The notes below the pieces were generated by a model that saw only the letters and a list, made by a program, of their open reading frames with translations, was not told the origin of the DNA and did no database searches. From the NCBI RefSeq assembly GCF_016591715.1, contig NZ_AP024109.1:5766001-5830000 (forward strand): DNA of 64,000 bases. The letters are read 5' to 3'. The position numbers and the translations under genes are program-made. Below are positions 25,107 through 34,844 of the stretch, piece by piece; the first letter of the stretch is position 1, and each line of letters opens with the position of its first letter. This DNA comes from Mesorhizobium sp. J8. GTDB lineage: Bacteria; Pseudomonadota; Alphaproteobacteria; Rhizobiales; Rhizobiaceae.

Positions 25107-27383
25107 ATGGTCGCGGACTCCGACATCAGACAGGACAGCAAAGCCGCGGGCGCTGACAGGCTCATCGCCGATGCGCCGACGCGGCAGGTGCTCGTCGCGC
25201 CGCCGCTGGCCCCTGAATTGCCCGCGGCGAGCCGCGAAGGCCTGCCGTTCCTGACGATCGTCGCCATTGCCGTCATGGCGGGGCTCGCGCACCTCACCGG
25301 AGCGCCGCTCATCGTGACCGCCGGCCTCGCCGCCGCGGCCCTTGCCGGCCTGGCCATGCATCTGCGCAGCCGTCGCGACGAGCGTCGCACCGCGGCACTT
25401 CTCGACGAGACCGCCGCCCGCAGCCGCGCCGAGATCGAGACCCTCGCCGACCGCATGTGGGAAATGCAGGAGAGCGAGGAGCGCTTCCGCGGCCTGATCG
25501 ACGCGCTTGGCGACCTCGTCGTCCATCGCGACCGCGATGGCCATATCGTTTATGCCAACAGCGTCTTTGCCTCGCTTGTCGGCGTCGACGCGCGCGACCT
25601 TGCCGGCAAGACCTTGTCCGAGCTCGGCATCGATGTCGGCGTCGTCCCCGACGCCGCCTTCTCCGATCATGAATGCCTGAGCTCCACCGATGTCGCGATC
25701 CGCACCCCGAACGGACCGCGCTGGTTCTCCTGGATCGAACTGTCGGTGCGCGACAAGGACACCGGCGCCGTCTCGCACCGGGCCATCGCCCGCGACATCA
25801 CCGCCCGCAAGCGCGCCGAATCCTCGCTGATCACCGCGCGCGAGCGGGCCGAATATGCGAGCCAGGCCAAGTCGCGCTTCCTCGCCACCGTCAGCCATGA
25901 GATCCGCACGCCGATGAACGGCATCATGGGCATGGCGAAGCTGCTTGCCGATACCGACCTGTCGCCCGAGCAGCGCACCTATGTGGGCGCCGTTTCCACC
26001 TCGGCCAGCGCGCTGCTCGCGCTCATCGAGGACCTGCTCGACTATTCCAAGATCGAGGCCGGCCGCTTCGAGCCCGAGCCGCAGCCGACCTCGCTGCGCG
26101 AAATCGCCGACAACATCATCGAGCTTCTGGCCGCAAAGGCTTTCGCCAAGAACATCGGCCTTGGCTGCCATGTCGAACCCGACGTGCCGCAGATGATCAC
26201 GGCCGACCCCGGCCGCGTGCGCCAGGTGCTACTCAACCTCATCGGCAACGCGGTGAAGTTCACCGACGCGGGCGGCGTGCTGCTCACCGTGGCGCGCGCC
26301 CGCACCGAAACCACCGACCGTATCTGCTTCACCGTAGCCGACACCGGCCCGGGCCTGCGAGAAGAGGATATGGAGCGCATCTTCGAGGAGTTCGAGCAGT
26401 CCGACGGCACCTCGACCAGGGTGCACGGCGGCGCGGGTCTCGGGCTCGCCATCTCGAAGCGGCTGGCCACCGCGATGGGCGGCACGATCTCGGTATCGAG
26501 CCGGCTCGGCGAAGGGTCCGAATTCGTCCTCGAGCTTCCAGCGGTCTCCGCGACCGAGCCGCCGCCGCATCGCCACAACATACTTGCCGACCGGCGGGCG
26601 GTGATCGTGTCGAAAAACGCAACCGAGGCCGATGCCATCGCCCGCACGATCCGGGCCCATGGCGGCATCGTCGAGATCGCGGCGACACCAGGCCAGGCCG
26701 CCCCCTTCGCTGCCGGCTGCAACGTGCTCCTCATCGACGCCGCGCTCGAAAGCAGCGACGGCAGGCTGCTCAAGCGGCTGCGCGAGTCGGGCTTTGTCGA
26801 CTGCGAGGCCGTCACCCTGATCGCGCCGACCGATCGCGGCATGCTTGGCGAATTCCGCGCCAGCGGCTACGCCACCTTCCTCGCCAGACCCGTGCGCGGC
26901 GAGACCCTGCTGCGGGTGCTGTTGACCAGCCATGGCTCCATGCTCGTCCAGCCGCGGCCGAAGCCGCGCGCGGCTTCCTCGCGCAAGCGCGATCAGGGCC
27001 TGTCGGTGCTGATCGCGGAAGACAATGACATCAACGCCATGCTCGCCCGCGCCACGCTGCTCAAGGCCGGGCATCGCGTCAAGATCGTCGGCAACGGCAA
27101 GGCCGCGGTCGATGCCGTTACCGATGCCGGCCTCAAGTTCCGCTTCGACGTGGTGCTGATGGACCTGCACATGCCCGTCATGGACGGCCTGGATGCGATC
27201 GCCGCCATCCGTCGCCATGAGGAGTCGCTCGCCATGCCGCCGATCCCGATCATGGTGCTTTCGGCCGACAGCCAGGAAAAGACCCGGCATGCCGTGCTCG
27301 CCCATGGCGCCAGCGGTTTCGTGACCAAGCCGCTCGACCCCGAGGCGCTCGTCCAGGCCGTCGAGGGCCAGGTTGCGGCTTAA
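25107..27383 (+). CDS. Hybrid sensor histidine kinase / response regulator
   Basis: 758 residues. Two membrane helices (about residues 45-90), a PAS domain (about 118-235), HisKA with phospho-acceptor His264 in [13 protein letters not shown], HATPase_c ([12 protein letters not shown]-box, [16 protein letters not shown]), then a degenerate receiver (about 490-610, [11 protein letters not shown] with Arg where the conserved Lys should be) and an intact C-terminal receiver ([10 protein letters not shown], Asp686 in [13 protein letters not shown], Lys in FVTKPLDP). Signal and output unknown; no cognate regulator is adjacent. Not CckA, which lacks two receivers. Confidence 0.94.
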   Translation: MVADSDIRQDSKAAGADRLIADAPTRQVLVAPPLAPELPAASREGLPFLTIVAIAVMAGLAHLTGAPLIVTAGLAAAALAGLAMHLRSRRDERRTAALLDETAARSRAEIETLADRMWEMQESEERFRGLIDALGDLVVHRDRDGHIVYANSVFASLVGVDARDLAGKTLSELGIDVGVVPDAAFSDHECLSSTDVAIRTPNGPRWFSWIELSVRDKDTGAVSHRAIARDITARKRAESSLITARERAEYASQAKSRFLATVSHEIRTPMNGIMGMAKLLADTDLSPEQRTYVGAVSTSASALLALIEDLLDYSKIEAGRFEPEPQPTSLREIADNIIELLAAKAFAKNIGLGCHVEPDVPQMITADPGRVRQVLLNLIGNAVKFTDAGGVLLTVARARTETTDRICFTVADTGPGLREEDMERIFEEFEQSDGTSTRVHGGAGLGLAISKRLATAMGGTISVSSRLGEGSEFVLELPAVSATEPPPHRHNILADRRAVIVSKNATEADAIARTIRAHGGIVEIAATPGQAAPFAAGCNVLLIDAALESSDGRLLKRLRESGFVDCEAVTLIAPTDRGMLGEFRASGYATFLARPVRGETLLRVLLTSHGSMLVQPRPKPRAASSRKRDQGLSVLIAEDNDINAMLARATLLKAGHRVKIVGNGKAAVDAVTDAGLKFRFDVVLMDLHMPVMDGLDAIAAIRRHEESLAMPPIPIMVLSADSQEKTRHAVLAHGASGFVTKPLDPEALVQAVEGQVAA

Positions 27384-27384
27384 C

Positions 27385-27487
27385 GCATGTCGCCCAGAAG
27401 TGTGCAGCGGTTCTGGGACAACGACATGCATCAAAACAAAGGCTTAAAGCGCGTCGCCTGAATGCGGCTCAGCGCGACGCGCTTTAA
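27385..27487. repeat. Palindromic mosaic P2+P3
   Basis: P2: GCATGTCG (27385-27392) pairs with CGACATGC (27422-27429), with inner CCCAGAA / TTCTGGG and a GTGTGCAGCGG core. P3: TTAAAGCGCGTCGC pairs with GCGACGCGCTTTAA (27444-27487). The same two modules in the same order recur at 49472-49574 with altered but still paired stems. It begins directly after the kinase stop. The rest of the 287-bp gap to olsB shows nothing else. Confidence 0.88.
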
Positions 27488-27670
27488 GGAAATTTTTGTG
27501 CCTTGAACGCCTTGGCTTGCTTGGCTTTCGCAGCCACAAGATAGCCGGTTGAGGTTATTGCCCAGCCGACAAAGTATTGCCCGCCACGTCGTATCACGGT
27601 ACTGTCACAATCCTGTTGCACCTACACCGTATCCCCGTGCCAAGAGGGATGGCTCGAAGGAGAATCACTC

Positions 27671-28652
<982 letters not shown>

Positions 28653-28657
28653 TCTCT

Positions 28658-29296
28658 TCATGGAATATCCTCGGGCCTTCGCCCCGGCCGACTCCGATAG
28701 GCGGGAAACGACCAGCCGAATCTGAGCGCGCCGCCTCGGACCAGGAACGCAGCCGCAAAGCCGAGCAGGCTGGACGCCAGCGCCGGCAGGCCGGCCAGAT
28801 CGCCGAGGGTGAAGATGGTGGCGCCGGCAAGGGCGGCGGTGACATAGATCTCGGGCCTGAGCAGCACCGAGGGCTCGCCGGCAAGCAGGTCGCGCAGGAT
28901 GCCGCCGAAGGTTGCCGTCAGCACGCCCATGACGACCGACACGACGGGAGAGCCGGTGATCGCCAGCCCCTTCGCCGCGCCCATCACCGAGAACGCGGCA
29001 AGGCCGACGGCGTCGAGCCAGAGCAGGAGCTTGTAGCGGGATTCGAAGCGGTGGGCGCTGAAGAAGACCAGCACCGCGACGACGGCGCAGATCAGCACAT
29101 AGCCGCTGTTGGCGATCCAGAACACCGGCAGGTTGAGGATGACGTCGCGCAGCGTCCCGCCACCGATGCCGGTGACGCTGGCCAGGAACAGGAAGCCGAT
29201 GATGTCGAGCTCTTTGCGCGATGCCGCAAGCGCGCCCGTCGCCGCAAAGACGGCGACGCCGGCATAGTCGAGCAACGCGATGGGATTCAAGGACAT
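28658..29296 (-). CDS. TRIC cation channel / UPF0126 family membrane protein
   Basis: 212 residues from ATG 29296, about seven membrane helices in two repeats: LLDYAGVAVFAATGALAASRKELDIIGFLFLASVTGIGGGTLRD and LLWLDAVGLAAFSVMGAAKG..VVMGVLTATFGGILRDLL, each with the GGGTLRD / GGILRD signature. Bacterial TRICs are trimeric monovalent cation channels. The bases before the start are minisatellite sequence (CTACTCCCTT) with no Shine-Dalgarno. Confidence 0.85.
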   Translation of the reverse strand: MSLNPIALLDYAGVAVFAATGALAASRKELDIIGFLFLASVTGIGGGTLRDVILNLPVFWIANSGYVLICAVVAVLVFFSAHRFESRYKLLLWLDAVGLAAFSVMGAAKGLAITGSPVVSVVMGVLTATFGGILRDLLAGEPSVLLRPEIYVTAALAGATIFTLGDLAGLPALASSLLGFAAAFLVRGGALRFGWSFPAYRSRPGRRPEDIP

Positions 29297-29422
29297 AAGG
29301 GAGTAGGGCAGTAAGGGAATAGGGGAATAGGGCAATAGCATAGAACCGCGTGAAAGTACGGTTCCCTTCCCCTACTCCCTTACTGCCCTACTCCCTTACT
29401 GCCCTACTCCCTTACTCCCTAA
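29297..29422. repeat. Minisatellite locus C: GGGAGTA/GGGCAGTAA units with inverted arm
   Basis: Left arm 29297-29341 (GGGAGTAGGGCAGTAAGGG, then GAATAGGG units) and right arm 29363-29421 (CCCTACTCCCTTACTG units) are complementary around a ~20-nt spacer. It separates grpE (upstream on the minus strand) from the TRIC gene, touching the start codon of one and the stop codon of the other. Confidence 0.93.
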
Positions 29423-30055
29423 TTATGCATCCTTCTCGGCTTGCTCGTTCACCGGGCCCGGCTCGACCTTCGCCTCGGCGGCCGCCTTCGGGCCGCCCTT
29501 GGCGACGCCGACCATCGCCGGCCGCAGCACGCGCTCGCCGATCGAATAGCCCGGCTGAACCACCTGCACGACGGTGCCGGCCGGAACCTCCGGGTTGGGC
29601 ACCTCGAACATCGCCTGGTGGAAGTTCGGATCGAATTTCTCGCCTTCGGGCGCGAGCTTCTTCACGCCGTGGCGCTCCAGCGCCGAAAGCATGGCGCGTT
29701 CGGTGAGATCGACACCTTCGATCAGCGCCTTGAAGCCAGCGTCGCCGCCGGCCTTCGCCTCGGCTGGGATCGCGTCAAGCGCGCGGCGCAGATTGTCGGA
29801 CACCGACAGCATGTCGCGCGCGAAATTGGCGACCGCATAGGCGCGGGCGTCCTGCACGTCGCGGGCGGTGCGACGCCGCAGATTCTCCATCTCGGCCGCC
29901 GCGCGCAGCGCACGATCCTTCAGTTCCTCGTTTTCCTTCAGCAGCCGCACCAGCGCTTCGTAATCGCCGTCGACGCCACCTTCCGCACGCTCGCCGGAAG
30001 CCTGGGTGGCTTCCATATCTTCGGGCGTGCGTTCGTCTTTTGCCTGGTCGCTCAT
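29423..30055 (-). CDS. grpE: Nucleotide exchange factor GrpE
   Basis: 210 residues from ATG 30055. Long N-terminal coiled coil ([41 protein letters not shown]), then [47 protein letters not shown], the GrpE signature. Releases ADP from DnaK. hrcA, its usual upstream neighbour, is absent here and no CIRCE element was seen; an RpoH-type promoter is present instead. Confidence 0.96.
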   Translation of the reverse strand: MSDQAKDERTPEDMEATQASGERAEGGVDGDYEALVRLLKENEELKDRALRAAAEMENLRRRTARDVQDARAYAVANFARDMLSVSDNLRRALDAIPAEAKAGGDAGFKALIEGVDLTERAMLSALERHGVKKLAPEGEKFDPNFHQAMFEVPNPEVPAGTVVQVVQPGYSIGERVLRPAMVGVAKGGPKAAAEAKVEPGPVNEQAEKDA

Positions 30056-30095
30056 CGCGTTTCCCGTCATTCGGATTGGTGTGGATTTGCGCCCG

Positions 30096-30124
30096 ATATC
30101 GAGGTTTGGAGGGCAAAAATCAAG
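30096..30124 (-). promoter_or_regulatory. RpoH (sigma-32)-type promoter for grpE
   Basis: On the minus strand CTTGAT (30119-30124), 17 bp, CGATAT (30096-30101). It matches the hsp20 promoter in both boxes and in spacer length. Predicted transcript start is about 34 nt upstream of the grpE ATG. Confidence 0.6.
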
Positions 30125-30271
30125 GGGTAAGCGCGGACCGAGGATGCCCGGCCATCGTTCCAAGTTAATTCAAATTTTACCCTATCACGCGGCTTTGCTT
30201 GCCCTCGAATGCCGTTGCGGGAACCATAGACGGGCTGGAGGAGTTTCGAAGCCGACACAGGATTTTGGGAC

Positions 30272-30490
30272 ATGAGCGGCAACCACGGCAACAGGCGCGC
30301 TGAGCTGGCCAACGACATCAGGCGGCAGGCCGGCAGCGAGGCGACGAAGCGCTTTCTGCGCAGCTTGCCGGCATTTCGCCTGGAAACGGAGATGCCCCGG
30401 CGGCTGAGCGACCTGCTGGACCGCCTCGACGAGGCCGAAGCGGAGAATGCGGGCGACGGGTGGCCTTCGATAGCCGCCCGCCGCAATTAG
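30272..30490 (+). CDS. Small hypothetical protein
   Basis: 72 residues, charged and predicted helical: an Arg/Ala-rich first half (RRAELANDIRRQAGSEATKRFLRSLPAFRLE) and an acidic tail (LLDRLDEAEAEN). No signal peptide, membrane segment or recognised domain. ATG with a weak gggac SD. It lies on the plus strand between grpE and the DJ-1 gene, both minus. Codon use is like its neighbours. Not recognised. Confidence 0.6.
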   Translation: MSGNHGNRRAELANDIRRQAGSEATKRFLRSLPAFRLETEMPRRLSDLLDRLDEAEAENAGDGWPSIAARRN

Positions 30491-30491
30491 A

Positions 30492-30535
30492 GCAGTTCCG
30501 AGAAAAGTGTGTAGCAGTTTTCCGTTTGGAATTGC
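30492..30535. repeat. Palindromic module P1
   Basis: GCAGTTCC...GGAATTGC arms, inner GAGAAAA / TTTTCCG and a GTGTGTAGCAG loop. Starts 2 bp after the small ORF and ends 12 bp before the stop of the convergent DJ-1 gene. Confidence 0.78.
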
Positions 30536-30547
30536 GCAAAAACAAGC

Positions 30548-31168
30548 TCAAGCCGCCTTCCGGTCGTCGCGCATCAGCGCTTCGCCGTGGCGGATTTCAG
30601 TGCCGAGCACTTTCAGGCATTCCCGCATGAAAGCGGCGAGGCCCGGCCAGCCCTTGGCTGAAACCAGATTGCCGTCGACATGGGCGCCGGTCGGGGCAAC
30701 ATCGATATAGGTCCCGCCGGCAAGCGTCACCTCAGGCTCGCAATAATGCAGCGCCGCCACTTCCTTGCCGCGCACAACGCCGTCAACCGCGATCAGGATC
30801 TGCACGCCGTGGCAGATGGTGAAGATCGGCTTGCCGGTCTCATGGAAATGCCTGACCAGCGCCTGGACGCGCTTGTCGATGCGAATATATTCCGGTCCGC
30901 GCCCGCCCGCCGCGTAGACCGCGTCGTAATCGGCAGGGTTCACCTCGGCGAAAGTCTTGTTGAGGATGTAGTCGTGGCCAAGCTTTTCCGTATAGGTCTG
31001 GTGACCCTCGAAGTCGTGCAATGAGGTCTTGAGCACGTCGCCCGCCTTCTTGTCGGGACACACGACATGGACGGTGTGACCCACCGCGTGCATGGCCTGT
31101 TCAAAGACGAAAATCTCGTATTCCTCGCTGAACTCGCCAACGAGCATCAATATTTTCTTGCCCGCCAT
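30548..31168 (-). CDS. DJ-1/PfpI family protein
   Basis: 206 residues, flavodoxin-like fold with the nucleophile elbow Cys in GKPIFTICHGVQILIA, and an early Glu (EFSEEYE) that usually supports it. Family members are deglycases, proteases, chaperones or hydratases; activity here unknown. The 213-bp gap upstream holds nothing I can name. Confidence 0.88.
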   Translation of the reverse strand: MAGKKILMLVGEFSEEYEIFVFEQAMHAVGHTVHVVCPDKKAGDVLKTSLHDFEGHQTYTEKLGHDYILNKTFAEVNPADYDAVYAAGGRGPEYIRIDKRVQALVRHFHETGKPIFTICHGVQILIAVDGVVRGKEVAALHYCEPEVTLAGGTYIDVAPTGAHVDGNLVSAKGWPGLAAFMRECLKVLGTEIRHGEALMRDDRKAA

Positions 31169-31381
31169 GCTCTTTCCTCCCTTAGCTGGCTATTATTTTC
31201 GCGGTCCGAAATAACAAACCTATCCTAAGGGCAGGCCGGCCGAAGGGGAAGTCTGAATCGCCAATGTGGTCTGACCAGAACTATGCTATGTTCGTCCCAG
31301 CACTGTTCTGAGCAGATTCGGTCGCCACAATACGCAGCGCTGGTCGGACCAGCACAATGCCCGTGCGCTTGAAATGCAGCG

Positions 31382-31915
31382 TCAGCTAGGGCGCTTGCGC
31401 CGCCAGGAATATTTCGGTCCCTTGGGTTCCGCCTCCACGGCCGGCTGATAGTACACCGGCAAGCCGCCGGTCTTGCCTTCCTCGAGGCGCTTCAACAGCA
31501 CCGGATTGGAGACCTCGAACTCGTCGAAGCCGAGCCGCAGCATATGCGGAAGCTGGTCGACCAGCACCTGACCGGTGGCGCGCATGGCGCCCTTGAAGTG
31601 GTATCGGGCCCGTAGCAATTCGCCCTTGGAGAAGGAGCGGCCGTCATTGAAGGCTGGGAAGGCGAGCGCCACCAGCGACAACTGATCCAGCATGCCGGTT
31701 ATCTTGTCGAGCTCGTCGCCGGGCTGCAGCAGCACCCCGAGACGCTCCTTGGCTGACTTGCGAACGTCTTCATCCAGCCCGAGAAAAGCCTGCAGCGGCA
31801 GGATGAAACGGCCGTTGCCGGCAAGCGCCTCGGCGCTTTCGGCGTGCGTCCACTCGTCCTCGCGAAAACCGTCCGGAGTCCAGAGGCGGGTCCCCGCTGT
31901 CGTCGATCCAGTCAT
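31382..31915 (-). CDS. DUF934 domain protein of the sulfite-reduction operon
   Basis: 177 residues from ATG 31915 (SD agga); the TTG one codon upstream is less likely. ALAFPAFNDGRSFSKGELLRARYHFKGAMRATGQVLVDQLPHMLRLGFDEFEVSNP is the DUF934 core. The family is nearly always beside assimilatory sulfite reductase and is thought to help it, perhaps as an electron or assembly partner. Last gene of the cysG-DUF2849-cysI-cysH-DUF934 unit, separated from cysH by repeat copy R1. Confidence 0.9.
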   Translation of the reverse strand: MTGSTTAGTRLWTPDGFREDEWTHAESAEALAGNGRFILPLQAFLGLDEDVRKSAKERLGVLLQPGDELDKITGMLDQLSLVALAFPAFNDGRSFSKGELLRARYHFKGAMRATGQVLVDQLPHMLRLGFDEFEVSNPVLLKRLEEGKTGGLPVYYQPAVEAEPKGPKYSWRRKRPS

Positions 31916-31943
31916 CAAAATTCCTAAAATCCTAGAGATTCCG

Positions 31944-32087
31944 AGGATATGCCGAGATTCAGGTCAGGCCGCGCCGAAAATGGTGGCTTCCGAGAACCGG
32001 AGCGGAACGTACTTGAAGTACGTGAGCACCGGAAGCGCGGGAAGTCGCCATTTGCAGGCCGGCCTCACCTGAATCTCGGCGTATCCT
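31944..32087. repeat. Long palindromic element R, copy 1
   Basis: Terminal stems AGGATATGCCGAGATTCAGG and its complement at 32068-32087 pair over 21 nt with one wobble. Inside are TGGTGGCTTCCGAGAACCGG, the perfect CGTACTTGAAGTACG palindrome, and GAGCACCGGAAGCG. It lies inside the cys operon between cysH and DUF934 and overlaps the cysH stop. Other copies at 52647 and 62235. Confidence 0.9.
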
Positions 32088-32850
32088 AAAGCGAGGCGTC
32101 GGTCAGCGACTTTTCCAGGCCCGACAAGTGAATGCCGCACTCGGTCTTGGCGTGCCCGGCCCAGCGGCCGCTGCGCGCGTCCTCGCCCGGCTGCACCGGC
32201 TGCGTGCAGGGAAAGCAGCCGATCGAGAGATAGCCATAGGCGACCAGCGGATTTTCGCGCAGCGCGTGCGCGCGCATGTAGTCAGCCTGGTCCGAGGTCG
32301 TCCAGTGCGCCAGCGGGTTGATGCGGATGCGCGAGCCGACCGCCTCGAAGACGGGCAGTGCCGCGCGCGTCGAGGCCTGGAAGCGCTTGCGTCCGGTGAA
32401 CCAGGCTCGGAAGGGCTCGACGCCGCGCGCCAGCGGCTCGACCTTGCGCACGTTGCAGCAGGCGTCGGTGTCGGTCTCGTGCAGCCTGCCGGTCGGGTCG
32501 ACGCGTTCGAGCGCAGCCTCCTCCGGCTTGATCACTCTTATATCGGTCAGACCGAAATCGGCCACCAGCGCGTCGCGATAGCCGAGCGTCTCCTCGAAAT
32601 GCTTACCGGTGTCGAGGAAGATCACCGGCAGCGAACGGTCGATCTCCGAAATCATGTGCAGCAGCACCGCCGAATCCGCGCCGAAGGACGACACGGCGGC
32701 GACCTCGCCGCGGAACAGATCGCGCGCCGCGCGCTCGATGATCTCGATCGGCTTCAGATGGCCGTGCAGCGCGTCCAGCCCCGCCGCTTCCGCGGCGACG
32801 CCCGTCTCGACGCTGCCGGTGCGATCAAGCGGCCTTGGTTTCGCCAGCAT
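32086..32850 (-). CDS. cysH: Adenylyl-sulfate (APS) reductase, assimilatory, CysH family
   Basis: 254 residues from ATG 32850. P-loop-like SSFGADSAVLLHM, then the CC pair in DACCNVRKVEPL and C-x2-C in SIGCFPCTQP. These four Cys hold a [4Fe-4S] cluster and mark the APS-using branch, not the E. coli PAPS enzyme. The catalytic Cys is in the KTECGIH tail. Reduces APS to sulfite. Start overlaps the end of cysI by 26 nt. Confidence 0.94.
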   Translation of the reverse strand: MLAKPRPLDRTGSVETGVAAEAAGLDALHGHLKPIEIIERAARDLFRGEVAAVSSFGADSAVLLHMISEIDRSLPVIFLDTGKHFEETLGYRDALVADFGLTDIRVIKPEEAALERVDPTGRLHETDTDACCNVRKVEPLARGVEPFRAWFTGRKRFQASTRAALPVFEAVGSRIRINPLAHWTTSDQADYMRAHALRENPLVAYGYLSIGCFPCTQPVQPGEDARSGRWAGHAKTECGIHLSGLEKSLTDASL

Positions 32851-34495
32851 AGAGTGCCTCCTTGAACGGCGCGGGACCGACACGGCGGTAGGCGTCGATA
32901 AAACGTTCGTCGGGATTGAGCCGAAGGCCGAGATAGGTGTCGACGATCTGCTCGATGGCATCGGTGATCTCTTCCGAGGAGAAGCCGCGGCCGATGATCT
33001 CGCCCACGGATGTGTTCTCATCGGCGGAGCCGCCAAGCGTCACCTGGTAGAGCTCGGTACCCTTCTTCTCGACGCCCAGGATGCCGATATGGCCGACATG
33101 GTGGTGGCCGCAGGCATTGATGCAGCCGGAGATCTTCAGCTTCAATTCGCCGATTTCGCGCTGTCGCTCGAGCGAAGCGAAGCGACGCGAGATTTCCTGC
33201 GCCACCGGAATGGAGCGCGCGGTGGCCAGCGAGCAATAATCGAGGCCCGGGCAGGAGATGATGTCGCTGATCAGGTTGGAATTGGCGGTCGCGAGCCCGA
33301 TCTCGACCAGAGCGTCATAGACCGCCTTGAGATCGGCACGCGCCACATGCGGCAGGATCAGGTTCTGCTCGTGGCTGACGCGCAGCTCGTCGAAGGCGTA
33401 TTTCTCGGCGATGTCGGCAACCGCTTCCATCTGGCTGTCGGTGACGTCGCCTGGCACCTCGCCAATGCCCTTGAGCGAGATCGTCACCGCCGCATAATCG
33501 GGATGGCGATGCGTCACGACATTCTGGTCGAGCCATTCCGAAAAACTCTTGGAATCGAGCCGCGCCTGCTTGACGAGAGCATCGCCTTCCGGCCGGGCCG
33601 ACAGCGCCGGCGGCGCGAAATAGGCGTTGATGGCCGCGATATCGGCCTCCGGCAGCTTCAGCTCGGTGTCCTTGAGCTCCTGCCATTCGGCCTCGATCTG
33701 CCGTGCGATCTCCTCGACGCCGGTCTCGTGCACCAGGATCTTGATGCGCGCCTTGTACTTGTTGTCGCGGCGGCCGTAGAGGTTGTACACGCGCAGGATC
33801 GCCGTGCAGTAGGACAGCAACTCGGCTTCCGGCAGGAAGTCGCGGATCTTCTTGGCGATCATCGGCGTGCGGCCCAGACCGCCGCCGACATAGACGGCAA
33901 AACCCAACTCGCCGGCCGCGTTCTTCTTCAGGTGCAGGCCGATGTCATGCGCCTGGATGGCGGCCCGGTCGCGCTCGGCCCCCGTCACCGCGATCTTGAA
34001 CTTGCGCGGCAGGTACGAAAACTCCGGATGAACCGAGGACCATTGCCGCAGGATTTCCGCATAGGGACGCGGATCGGCGACCTCGTCGGCGGCCGCCCCG
34101 GCGAAATGGTCGGCGGTGACGTTGCGGATGCAGTTGCCGCTGGTCTGGATGCAATGCATCTCGACGCTGGCGAGGTCGGCCAGGATCGCCGGAACGTCAG
34201 CCAGCGCCGGCCAGTGGAACTGGAGGTTCTGGCGCGTGGTGAAATGGCCGTAGCCCTTGTCGTATTTGCGCGCGATATGGGCGAGCATTCGCATTTGCCG
34301 GCTGTTCAGCGTGCCGTAAGGCACCGCGATGCGCAGCATATAGGCATGCAGTTGCAGATAGACGCCGTTCATCAGCCTGAGCGGCCGGAACTGGTCCTCG
34401 GTGATCTCGCCGGCAAGCCGGCGCTTCACCTGGTCGCTGAACTCGGCCACCCGGGCCTGTACGAAATCGTGGTCGAACTCGTCGTAACGGTACAT
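32825..34495 (-). CDS. cysI: Assimilatory sulfite (nitrite/sulfite) reductase hemoprotein
   Basis: 556 residues from ATG 34495. Two ferredoxin-like and two siroheme [4Fe-4S] halves; CIQTSGNCIRNVTAD binds the siroheme region, and the cluster Cys lie in SGCINACGHHHVGHIGILG preceded by CPGLDYCSLA. Reduces sulfite to sulfide (six electrons). In Rhizobiales it works without a CysJ flavoprotein beside it, probably with ferredoxin. Follows DUF2849 by 43 bp. Confidence 0.94.
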   Translation of the reverse strand: MYRYDEFDHDFVQARVAEFSDQVKRRLAGEITEDQFRPLRLMNGVYLQLHAYMLRIAVPYGTLNSRQMRMLAHIARKYDKGYGHFTTRQNLQFHWPALADVPAILADLASVEMHCIQTSGNCIRNVTADHFAGAAADEVADPRPYAEILRQWSSVHPEFSYLPRKFKIAVTGAERDRAAIQAHDIGLHLKKNAAGELGFAVYVGGGLGRTPMIAKKIRDFLPEAELLSYCTAILRVYNLYGRRDNKYKARIKILVHETGVEEIARQIEAEWQELKDTELKLPEADIAAINAYFAPPALSARPEGDALVKQARLDSKSFSEWLDQNVVTHRHPDYAAVTISLKGIGEVPGDVTDSQMEAVADIAEKYAFDELRVSHEQNLILPHVARADLKAVYDALVEIGLATANSNLISDIISCPGLDYCSLATARSIPVAQEISRRFASLERQREIGELKLKISGCINACGHHHVGHIGILGVEKKGTELYQVTLGGSADENTSVGEIIGRGFSSEEITDAIEQIVDTYLGLRLNPDERFIDAYRRVGPAPFKEALYAGETKAA

Positions 34496-34538
34496 GCTTC
34501 GTCTTTCCGGGCGAGTCTGCCCGCTGCCTTCCTTGGAT

Positions 34539-34844
34539 TTAAGCGGCTCGTGCCGCGTGGCGGCTCGCTTGCTTGCCGAGATCCGGGTGAATGGTCGGGC
34601 CCGCGGCGCGGATCTTCTCGCGCAGCCGCACCGGTTCGACCAAACCATCGACAATGGTGACGTCGATCACATTGACGTCCAGGACTTCATTGTTGGCGGC
34701 GGCCGCGGCGCCGATCGCTTCCAGTCGGTCCTCCGCCGCCTTGTCATGCGCGACATCGGCATGATCGACGGTCTCCGCCCAGCCGCCATCGGCGTACCAG
34801 ACGGCGATGCCGTCGGAGAGCCTGTTCGCGGTCAGTACCTTCAT
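34539..34844 (-). CDS. DUF2849 domain protein
   Basis: 101 residues; MKVLTANRLSDGIAVWYADGGWAETVDHADVAHD is the DUF2849 start. Function unknown; regularly placed between cysG and cysI in alphaproteobacteria. Its ATG overlaps the cysG stop by 4 bases (ATGA), which implies coupled translation. Confidence 0.92.
   Translation of the reverse strand: MKVLTANRLSDGIAVWYADGGWAETVDHADVAHDKAAEDRLEAIGAAAAANNEVLDVNVIDVTIVDGLVEPVRLREKIRAAGPTIHPDLGKQASRHAARAA

Noticed and set aside
31944..32087. Classical MITE with target-site duplication
   Set aside because: No direct duplications flank the copies; flanks are inverted and differ in each copy, so I report it as a structured repeat.
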